Shown piece by piece: positions 55,510-64,000 of a DNA stretch of 64,000 bases. The notes under the pieces are model-generated. The model worked only from the letters and a program-made list of their open reading frames with translations, ran no database searches and had not been told where the DNA came from. The translations under genes were made by a program, and so were the position numbers. The DNA is taken from positions 31,602,501 to 31,666,500 of the forward strand of contig CM074865.1 of NCBI GenBank assembly GCA_037501455.1, given 5' to 3'. Every line of letters starts with the position of its first letter. The first letter of the stretch is position 1. Source of the DNA: Lantana camara. Taxonomy: Eukaryota; Streptophyta; Magnoliopsida; Lamiales; Verbenaceae.

Positions 55510-57439
55510 TGTTAGGAATAGTGCCCTAGAAAGCCGATTGTATATCCGCTTTGTGCTTTTCCTTATTGTAATCACAGACAATCTTTGAATGAAATAACGA
55601 ATTGAGGCAACACTTCTTTATATGCTCTTGTTTGGTATGATTTTACTTTAGCTGTTTATGTATGAGAACTCCCCTAATCCTGATGACTTTAGGACTCTAC
55701 CATTTAGGTGAAATGGTTCATGAAACGAGCCCTATATCACATAAGTCATGATTAGTAAAATACTCCAAACCGATGAGTCCTACAGACAGTGGGAGTGTCA
55801 ACCTGACTCCTCTAAGGCTTGCTTGTGGGATCACGCCCTTAAGAAGGACCACCTTGTTTCATGGAGGTGCAAAGTGTATAGTTGATACGTGCGTGATACA
55901 TGAGGGTGCTTACTTTAATAAGTAAGTTCACTGAGGTGCCCCGTGTGAGAACATTCCTAAATGGGAAAGGAAGTTTCTATTTCAGGAAATGGAAACTTCC
56001 AGATTAGGAAATATCTCACGAGTCATTGATGTGATTAATTGATCCTTAGACTTGAGGTTCCTTGTCACTTTATCAGTTAACTCTGTAGTCTTAGGTATAA
56101 GCTTTAAAGGGTGTCGCCTTAGACAACTGATTCAAGGCTTATGCTGGGGCTGCACAAGTGATTCATGAAAGTGAATGAGAATCAAGATAGGACCTACACT
56201 TGCATTTGCAAGGTGATCTCTTATTGTGTAAGTCATTCATATGCCATATGGAGTCCTTGGCCAAGGCAGTAGATCAAGACATCAAGAAAAGGGTTTCTTG
56301 GATTGAGATCAAATGGATATGAAATGCACTTAGCTTTAAGACCGGATTATTAGGGTTCTGATTATTCCCTTGCCCTAGATCTTGGTTGAGAGATAGTAAG
56401 TAGGAGGATTGTATCTCACATGAATCAATGACTTAAAGGTTCTGTCGAATCCGAACATTCCAATTCAGCTAGGGGTTAAACACCTGTTGCTAGACTATGG
56501 TCGTTTAATCTGTGGACTGATTAATTAATTAGTGAATTAATTAATTAGGGTCACTGCTAATTGAATTGAGAACCTAGAGGGTCACACACAACAACTTGGT
56601 TACATGAGTTAAGGCTTAAAAATGATTAAACGAGTTAATCGAGCCTAAGGGGTTCCACACGTGTGAAATCACATGTGTGGCTCACGTGATTGGACACGTG
56701 TCATTACGACACGTGTGCCACACGTGATTATGTGATGTTAAATAATTAATGTGTTAATTATTTAATAGACTTTGGTTTAATTTTGAATTAAAAAGAAAGT
56801 CTAATTTTGGAGAAAATAATCTAGTTAATTAATTATGAATTAATTAATTAGATAAAATAAGTTATTTATTTTATAATAAATAAAGTATAATTATCCAAAA
56901 ATAGTTTGGATATTTTTAGCTCTCTTAAAAGTTGACTTGAATTAGAATTCAAAGTCAAAGTTGGAAAATACTTGATGATCAAGTAATAGGAGAGAGAGGA
57001 ACCAAATCCTTGTCCAACAAGGATTTGGATCGGCACTCCCCTCTTATATATAGGGGAGCTCGAGCTCCCCTTTAGAGCTAATTGACAATTTTTGGTTCAT
57101 GTGTTGAACACCTTCCTTTCTCCAAGATTAAATTAAACCCTAGGTTAAGCCTAAACACTAACTAGAGAACTAGCATCCTTACTAGTTAGATTGTGATCAA
57201 GTTGGTGGACTTTCTCTATAGACTTCAAGTTAGAAGTTTGAAGATTCGAGCTTTACCAAAGGAGAGGGGATCAAGCCGCGAGAAGAGCGTTCTTGGGTGG
57301 CTTGAAACGCTTCAAGAAAGAACAAAAGAAAAGTAAGTTTTCTATCTTTACGAATTTGGTTACACGATTGCGAGTCCAAGGTCCTTTTGTTGGGAAAATT
57401 TTTTAAATTCCGCTGCTTTCTGATTCGTGTTTTCCAACA
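55510..57439 (+). repeat. Copia 3' LTR
   Basis: 1,930 bp, the same length as the 5' LTR, with about six substitutions and no indel seen. It ends in CCAACA followed by the TSD ATCCC. Confidence 0.97.
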
Positions 57440-57629
57440 ATCCCTCGCGAACAAATTCGCTTGGCCACCTCTTTCGGTCGCGCCCCATAGCGAAAAACTT
57501 TAAATGTTCTCTATGTGGTGGTCGAAGTAGACCTACCATACAACATCATCGTTGGGCGCCCAGCCCTCGTTGACTTCAAAGCTGTAATTTCCACCTACCA
57601 TCAGAAAGTGAAGTTTCCCACCCCCCGAG
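57440..57629 (+). pseudogene. Tat protease C-terminus
   Basis: Resumes the Tat frame after the copia: REQIRLATSFGRAP, then a TAG (near 57,488), then LNVLYVVVEVDLPYNIIVGRPALVDF, the ILGRP-type motif of plant gypsy proteases. At about 57,621-57,631 (CCCCCCGAGGG) one extra base shifts the frame into the pol frame. Confidence 0.85.
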
Positions 57630-59018
57630 GGTACCGGAGAGGTACTGTGCAATGTTAAGGAAGCATGGGAATGCTACATACTTTCCCTTCGAAGCCACAA
57701 GCCCAAACCACCTACACAAGCAGGTTCCACCAAGAAGTCCGTTGACTTCCCCAAACTGGATGAAGATGGCCCCGAACGCAAGTGGGCCAAGCTCTATAAA
57801 AAGAAGAATAAGAAGAGAGCCACGGACAAACCCGAAGTTGCTGGGAATTCGCCCCTCGGAGAGGTTGGGGTTTCCTCCTCGGAAGACGAGGATCATATAC
57901 CCTCGGGAGATACTAGCGGGAGAATTATAGGCAAGAAACGAGCGCTCGAACAGCCGAGGCCTGAGGTGCGGGTGGAACCTACGGAGAGCTTCCTGACCGT
58001 CGAATTGGAGCCCGGGAATCCAGATAAGACCACGCAAATAGGTTCCAGCCTCGACAGCCCCTCTCAGATTATGATGATTGAGTTCTTGCGAGAGAATATT
58101 GATGTCTTTGCCTGGAAGGCTTCAGACCTCACTGGCATAGATCCGAGCGTTATTGTACACAGGCTGAACGTGGATCCGGCCTTCAAACCTATAAAGCAAA
58201 AGAAGAGGGATGTCCATGGGTTCCGGAGGCAAGTCATAGAAGAAGAAGTCAATAAACTGCTTGATGCACAATATATAGAAGAAATTCTATATCCAGAATG
58301 GCTGTGCAATGTGGTGCTTGTTCCGAAGAGCGCCAACAAGTGGCGTATATGCAAAGACTTCACAGACCTCAACAAGGCATGTCCTAAAGATCCGTACCCC
58401 TTGCCTAGGATTGATCAGTTGGTGGATTCGACCGCTGGATGTGAACTTATGAGCATGATGGACGCTTTCCAAGGATATTATCAGATATTTATGGCTCTTA
58501 AGGATCGTCCTAAAACTGCTTTCGTAGTCCACATGGGTGTTTATTGCTTCAAAGTTATGCCCTTTGGGCTCAAAAATGCAGGAGCGACATACCAACGCCT
58601 TGTCAACAGAATGTTCGAGTGTGAGATTGGAAAGTCCATGGAAGTATATGTGGATGACATGATCATCAAAAGCGAACGCCAGCATTCTCACCTAGAAGAC
58701 CTAAAACGAGCGTTCAGTATCCTGCGTTGTTACGGTATGAAGTTGAATCCATCCAAGTGTACATTTGGCGTGCGGGGTGGTAAATTTTTGGGATATATGG
58801 TCAGCCAACGGGGCATAGAGGCAAACCCAGAGAAAATTAAGGCAATCCTGGACATACCCTCTCCCCGCAATCTGAGAGAAGTCCAGGTGCTTGTGGGTAA
58901 GATCATTTCATTAAACAGGTTCATTTCCCACTCAACGGACAGGAACTTACCCTTCTTTAAAATTCTGCGAAACGCTCGCAACTTTACCTGGAGCGAGGAC
59001 CGCGAAAAGGCCCTGTAG
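57630..59018 (+). pseudogene. Tat reverse transcriptase
   Basis: Open from 57,630 (EVLCNVKEAWECY) through a charged linker to the RT domain at about 58,140-58,990. Motifs are KWRICKDFTDLNKACPKDPYPLP, MPFGLKNAGATYQRL and YVDD (VYVDDMIIKS near 58,650). It ends at a TAG (59,016-59,018) standing where CAG is likely. The frame then continues, so this is one part of pol rather than a separate gene. Confidence 0.9.
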
Positions 59019-60641
59019 GACATGAAGCGGTACCTTTCGAGCGCGCCTTTGTTGACCAAACCTATCCCGAGGGAGAACTTGTTTGTGTATCTATTAGTTT
59101 CCTTGGAAGCCACGAGTGCTGTCCTCGTGGCAATTCGCGAGCGTAAGCATATGCCGGTGTATTATTTAAGCAAGACTCTACAGGGAGCGGAGAAAAGATA
59201 CATGGAAATAGAGAAGTTTGCTTTTGCGCTCGTTAATGCCTCTCAGAGGCTAAGGCTATTTTTTCAAGCGCATTCCATCGTGGTCCTCACAGATCAGCTC
59301 CTCAAACAGGTGCTGGCGAAGCCGGACGTTTCAGGGAGATTAATTAAATGGTCAATTGAACTTAGTCAATTCGACATCACCTTTGAGCCTCGCATGGCGA
59401 TACAAACTCAGGCCGTGGCCGACCTATTGGTGGAGCGTTTCAACTTAGATACCGGGCCCTCGGCAGAGGATGGCTTATGGCTTCTGCACACAGATGGCTC
59501 CTCGACCTCGCAAGGGGGGGGAGCCGGAGTGACCCTCAGGGACCCTCTCGGAGCTGAAGTTGACTACGCCATCAAGATGGCTTTCCAAGTCACCAACAAC
59601 GAAGCTGAGTATGAGGCCCTCATCCAGGGGCTCAGGATTGCACTCCAAAATGGGGCCACTCGGGTCACTGCATATGTTGATTCACAGTTGATCGCGAGTC
59701 AAATTGACGGTTCTTATGAGGCCCGAGAAGCCACCATGGTGCAGTATCTGGCGAGCGCTAAGGAGGTGATAGCCAAATTCAGGGAATTCCACCTTTTGCA
59801 AATCCCGAGAGCAGAAAACGAACGTGCTGACGCTCTGTCAAAATTCGCATCTGCCCTGGACGGTTTTAGCGAGCGTGCTATTACATTTCTCAGAGCAGAG
59901 GAACCGCTGATATGTAGAGGTGAACCTTCGAAGGAGGTGAATATGATTGACCCCTCTGAGCCCTGTTGGCTCGACGAAATTATCAGATTCCTCCAGGATG
60001 GAACCAGCCCAAGCGACAAAGTTGAGGCTCGGAAAGTCAGAAACAAAGCCCCTCGCTTCTCATTGGACGTCGAGGGTCGACTATTCAAGCGATCCTTCCA
60101 AGGCCCACCGATGAGATGCTTGAGACCCTCGCAGGCCAAGGAAGTTTTAGAACATGTGCACAATGGAAGTTGCGGGAACCACTCTGGCGGTCGAATCTTG
60201 GCAAAGAAAGTCTTAAGAAGTGGGTTCTACTGGCCCTCGGTGCTGCAGGATGCCATTAGCTACTCCAAGAAATGCCCTAAGTGCCAATTTCATTCTAACA
60301 CCCCTCAGTTGCCGGCAGCTCAAATGATTCCTATTGATGTTTCGTGGCCTTTTGATCAGTGGGGCATTGATATTGTGGGACCCCTCCCAATGGCGGTCGG
60401 ACAAAAGAAGTTCGTAATACTCGCTGTGGATTACTTCACTAAATGGGCCGAAGCTGAAGCAGTCGCGAAAATAACGTTCAAGGTTGTGAAGGATTTCATT
60501 TGGAAGAACATCATTTGCAGATACGGCATCCCGAGGGTAATCATCTCAGATAATGGATCCCAATTCATCGCAGCTGACACGCGGGATTGGTGCTACGAAC
60601 TTGGGATTGAGCAGCGTTTCACTTCGGTGGGCCACCCTTAG
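59019..60641 (+). pseudogene. Tat RNase H, second RNase H and integrase N-half
   Basis: The first RNase H (about 59,020-59,420) has lost the usual first Asp (FVYLLVSLEAT). The second, archaeal-type RNase H (about 59,475-59,850) has the D-E-D pattern LHTDGSS / NNEAEYEAL / YVDSQL and ERADALSKFASAL. This second domain is the hallmark of the Tat lineage. Integrase follows with HNGSCGNHSGG...CPKCQFH and core Asp residues in DQWGIDIVGPLP and IISDNGSQF. The TAG at 60,639-60,641 falls exactly on the Gln of the canonical HPQANGQ motif. Confidence 0.92.
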
Positions 60642-61196
60642 GCCAACGGTCAAGCGGAGGTAACTAATAGAACCATACTCCAGCATCTAAAGACGATGCT
60701 CGAAAGCAAAAAGGGCGAATGGGCTGAAGAACTTCAGGGAGCCCTGAGGGCGTACCGTACTACCCCGCGAGCGGCAACGGGGGAAACGCCCTACTCCCTC
60801 GTTTATGGCTCCGAGGCTATGATACCTGCGGAAATTGCTCAAGAATCCGTACGCGTTGCCTATTTCGAGCCTGCTGCCAACGAGGCCAATCGGGCGCTCG
60901 AGTTAGATTTGCTGGACGAGAAGAGGAATACCGCTTGAGCACGTATCCACAAATACAAAGCAACCGTGGCTCGCCAATACAACAAACGCGTTAAGGAGAG
61001 GACTTTCCAACTAGGGGACTTGGTCCTCAAAAAAGTTGAAGTCTCCAAACATGTGGGTAAGTTGGACCCCAATTGGGAAGGCCCCTTCAAAGTCGTTCAG
61101 GTGCGAGCAAATAACACCTACCTGCTGGAGACTTTGCAAGGCGAGCGTCTTCCCAGGCCATGGAATGCATGTAACCTTAGAAGGTTCTACGTGTAA
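60642..61196 (+). pseudogene. Tat integrase C-half
   Basis: Same frame: ANGQAEVTNRTI (catalytic Glu present), WAEELQGALRAYRTTPR, GETPYSLVYGSEAMIPAEI, a TGA at 60,936-60,938 (probably from CGA), then ARQYNKRVKERTFQLGDLVLKK and EGPFKVV. It ends at the natural stop 61,194-61,196. Confidence 0.9.
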
Positions 61197-62239
61197 GCGT
61201 CAGTTCTTTTGTAATCGCCCGTTTGCGGCATGGAGTACTTTCTTTTGACAGAAAGCATGTTGTAATCATCTTGAACATTACAAGTATAATAGTAAGTATT
61301 TAGTTATTTGTTTTGTCATTTATTGGCTTTCTTATTGGTTAATGATTTGATCAACAAAAGGCCCACTCCGTGTCGAGCATCCTCCACGTCGAATGGCCTA
61401 AGTAATACCCCGATCGTTTTGGGAATAACACTATCTGGGTATTGATAACCATCTACCTGGAATAGTTTGACAATTCGTAAGTGTATAAAATCCTAAGAAC
61501 GAGCGCGTCAAACAACGGGGAGCAAAATGCTTAATTTACGCCAGCTGAGTGCACGCTACTCCAACTCGCGCTCGTAAAAACCCCGATGACCCTCAACTTC
61601 TTGGGTAAGAGCACACTCGTAAAATAATGAATCCCATAACAATCCTTTCATGGGTCCCTCGAAATGACGCTAACCCCACGGTTACGTTCGCTTTGATCCT
61701 ACACTTGGCAAATCCTATTATTGATATCTAAAGTACATACAACTCCCTGGAGCGTTCAACTTCAAAATGCACATTATTGGGGCCAATACTTAGGCAAATC
61801 CTCAGGAGTTTCCTAAGTTCAAATTCGAGCCTCATTACGGATACGGCCAGGGAACCCCCCATGGAAAACACCCTCGCGCCCGTATCTACGCCCTTCAAAT
61901 CGCCGGACGCTGCCAAACCTTAAACTGATGGCGCATTGCGATGAATACTAGGGCATCCTCAAAGAAAACGCCCTCGTGCACACACACACCCATCGCAACC
62001 GTTCAAACAAGAGAGACCAACATAAAGGCAGCGAGCACAATGAAACAGCCTCATTCACCATTCAAAAGTAAAAGAGAAAGCATTCAAACAGCCAAGCAGT
62101 GAAAAAGAAGAGTTCAAACATAAAGGAACCCAAAGCGTTCAAGAAAATAGCTGAAGGATTAAAATACAGACATGAATTGTTCATAAGTAAGACAGGGAAT
62201 TAAACTGGCAGACAAAGGGACTCAACAACCAAGGGATCA
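61197..62239. other. Tat spacer between pol and the antisense ORF
   Basis: About 1 kb where the sense pol and the antisense gene converge tail to tail. No conserved domain was recognised. It would hold the 3' ends of any antisense transcript. Confidence 0.6.
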
Positions 62240-64000
62240 TCACGGCGCTTGAGAGTCAGGCTCTGGAGGGGCAGTCGCAAGGGGAACTGGGGCCAACACG
62301 TGTGCGTCAGAAGTTTGAGCCTCACCTGGTTCCTCAACATCCGCTGCCTCCACGACGGTGTCCTCATCCTCTATTCGTATGGGCTCGGGACCTAGAGTGT
62401 TGGCAGCTATGAACTCCCGTTGGAGCGTTTGCACCAACTCCTGGTACTCCGGCTCCGCCAAACTCTCGGTGGGATCCTCGTCTTGGACCATGGGCTCGCA
62501 GTTTTCATCCAGGTCCATGCACAAGCGTGCGTCGGTCCGAGCGCTGTCAGGAGCCAAGCCCAGTTTCACCATCTGCCCGATGGCTTTATGGAAGAAGCGC
62601 CGAGCGTTGTCAAAGCACTGGATGTTGGCGGCAAATATGAAAGCTTTGGAGCGCACGAACTTCATCACTGCCTCCCAAGATACCCTTGCCTCCAAGCCCT
62701 GTACCTTGCCTTGCAAATCAGCGAGGGCCTTCTTCGTCTCCTCGTTTTGGCGAGTGCTCTCTGCCAGCTGCTCACCCAGGTCTCTATTCTGCACCCTCAG
62801 CTGGTCGCGTTCCACCTTCAGCTCCCTATGACGCTCGTCAAGAGTAAGGTAGGCCGCGTCCGCCTTCTGCAGATTCTCCCTCAGCTGGTCCTTCTCAAGG
62901 TTAGTAGCGGTTAGTTGGGCGTGGACATTGTTGTAATCCTCTTGCAGTTGAACGGGGTCAGAGATTCGCAGCAGTTTCTTGTACTTAGCCTTATGCTCGG
63001 AGTAGACCTGCGCTCGTCCCTGAAAGTTCTTCAACCGAGGGATTACCTCCTGGAGAGTCAGAAGCAAAGGTTAGTGTTAAAATGGGAACAATGGAATTGG
63101 GAAATCTTAAGAGGGTACTAGGGACTTACCGTCAGAAGGGCATGACAGGCGTCGTCAGCAACACGAGCAGCGTCATGCTCGTTCAGCTTATCATGATCGC
63201 CGGAAAATTGGAGTTTTCCGACGATGTCAGAGACGATGTTGACGGAGTAGGCGCTCTTTTTCAGAAGCACTGGACCCTCAGTCCGCTGGCGCTTGTAGCG
63301 AGAGTCGCCCTTGCAACCTATCTTCCAGAAATCTTCATCCTCTGATGAAGAAGTGTCGCTGCCCTCGCCTTTGTGCCCCACGACCACCTCTTTTCCCTTA
63401 CCAGAAATTGGAAGGGAATCCGGCATCCTCTTCCTCTTCCCTTGACGGTCGGCCCGGATGGTTTCATTTATACGGACATGCTCCCCCGAGCGGTTTCGAG
63501 ATCCGCTCGAACTTAATGAAATCGGACCCTCGGGGGCCGCCGGTGGAGGAGTAGCCCCACGGACACCGTCAACCGTCAAATCTTCAATGGGGCCCCTCCG
63601 GGCCTCGTTCCCCGCGCCCTCGGGAGTGCCATTATGGCCCCGACCGGCTCCTCGCCTAGTTCCTCTCCCCCTTGGGGCATTTGGAGGACGGACTTGCTGT
63701 TGTTGCGGGGGCTGGGGATTAGCGCTAGTTCCTTGAGCGCCCAAGATACGGGAAAGAGCCTCAGCATTCATGCCTTGCGATAGTATTTGGATACCTGCAA
63801 GAAAGAAGATACGAGCGTCACAAATTGGTTGCTGGCACCACAAAAACAGAAATACAACAACCATACCAAGTCAAGAGACTATTCTAAAAGTTAGAGCAGT
63901 TAGTTCCTAGAATCTAACCGTCGATGGTCATGATGTTGGCTGGAGGGTTGAGTATCATTTCTGGGGGGCAAGACAAGCCATAACGGAACAGCACCCCCTC
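62240..64000 (-). CDS. Antisense extra ORF of the Tat element (spliced, 5' end outside)
   Basis: Three predicted exons on the minus strand. Exon (n) is 64,000-63,919 (VLFRYGLSCPPEMILNPPANIM). The next exon is 63,794-63,130 (IQILSQGMNAEALSRILG, Gln/Pro-rich linker, KRKR nuclear-signal-like patch, acidic SSSEDED, then IVGKLQFSGDHDKLNEHD). The last is 63,049-62,240, with a long coiled coil (LRENLQKADAAYLTLDERHRELK...LEARV) and an acidic tail ending in SQAP. Introns 63,795-63,918 and 63,050-63,129 have GT-AG ends and join the frames exactly (phases 1 and 0). Extra antisense ORFs after pol are known in Tat elements; the function is unknown to me. Confidence 0.82.
63050..63129 (-). other. Predicted 80-nt intron in the antisense ORF
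   Basis: Donor ACG|GTAAGTCC and acceptor GACTCTCCAG|GAGG on the minus strand. Splicing links ...HALLT to EVIPRLKNF in frame. Without splicing the upstream frame ends four codons later. Confidence 0.8.
63795..63918 (-). other. Predicted 124-nt intron in the antisense ORF
   Basis: Donor GACG|GTTAGATT and acceptor TTTCTTGCAG|GTATCC on the minus strand. Joining gives ...MTIDG-IQILSQGMN in frame (phase 1). Confidence 0.75.

Larger units (their letters stand above)
47571..57439 (+). mobile_element. Full-length Angela/BARE-like Ty1/copia element, very young
   Basis: 9,869 bp with two 1,930-bp LTRs (47,571-49,500 and 55,510-57,439), TSD ATCCC, PBS at 49,503, a 2-kb leader, a gag-pol region (51,572-55,493) and PPT at 55,497-55,508. 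By eye the LTRs differ at about six positions (47,701-47,702, 47,717-47,718, 47,939, 49,287). RT and RNase H block order and sequence resemble the Angela lineage, and the long LTR agrees. At least three coding lesions are visible, so it probably depended on other copies to move or decayed right after insertion. Confidence 0.96.
44264..64000 (+). mobile_element. Tat-lineage Ty3/gypsy element, interrupted by a copia insertion, right end outside
   Basis: 5' LTR (44,264-45,070), PBS (45,078), gag, protease, RT, degenerate RNase H, second RNase H, integrase, spacer and an antisense ORF in the order known for Tat (Retand/Ogre-like) elements. The copia at 47,571-57,439 splits the protease. Coding is broken by two predicted frameshifts and four nonsense codons. 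GC content is well above the surrounding gypsy graveyard. The 3' LTR lies beyond the window. Confidence 0.9.

Overview
The window is nuclear DNA of a land plant, probably a eudicot. It consists almost entirely of nested LTR retrotransposons: Ty3/gypsy elements (Tekay-type chromovirus and Tat lineage) and Ty1/copia elements (Angela/BARE-like, plus a Tork-like remnant). I saw no convincing single-copy host gene, rRNA, tRNA or CRISPR. The background is AT-rich, introns are GT-AG, the LTRs carry plant-type TATA boxes, and PBS sequences complementary to initiator tRNA-Met recur. This is the usual make-up of pericentromeric or other repeat-rich plant heterochromatin.

1-28,514 is one nested tandem structure. 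A plus-strand, coding-defective gypsy element is present as two internal copies (A 499-6,665; B 19,614-25,204) and two LTRs (6,666-10,262; 25,205-28,514). Each internal copy carries the same 3.4-kb minus-strand solo LTR inserted in its reverse-transcriptase remnant (2,346-5,747 and 20,881-24,286, TSD AGTGC). At the LTR/internal border lies a minus-strand Tekay-type chromovirus (10,263-19,608, TSD CTACA). The end of the same Tekay LTR sits at the identical border in front of copy A (1-498). The nested insertions therefore came first, and unequal LTR-LTR recombination then made the tandem copy.

28,515-43,760 is an older graveyard: a decayed Angela-like LTR, 0.7 kb of unassigned DNA, then five related gypsy LTRs or fragments in alternating orientation (30,339-41,797). 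The last of these abuts a Tork-like copia RT/RNase H remnant.

44,264-64,000 (continuing past the right edge) is a Tat-lineage gypsy element: 5' LTR, gag, protease, RT, degenerate RNase H, a second (archaeal-type) RNase H, integrase and a spliced antisense ORF with at least two introns. A very young 9.87-kb Angela-like copia (47,571-57,439; TSD ATCCC; two 1,930-bp LTRs with about six differences) splits its protease.

The most interesting signal is a shared module in the related gypsy LTRs. Four distinguishable LTR groups each carry, 375-540 bp downstream of a conserved splice-donor-like site, a cluster of 16-18 bp CG-rich palindromes spaced mostly 32-34 bp apart in pairs. The palindrome sequence differs between groups while the spacing and position are kept. 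This looks like a lineage-wide operator or hairpin array whose recognition sequence turns over. A splice acceptor lies immediately before the gag ATG, which implies a leader intron that contains the array and the PBS.
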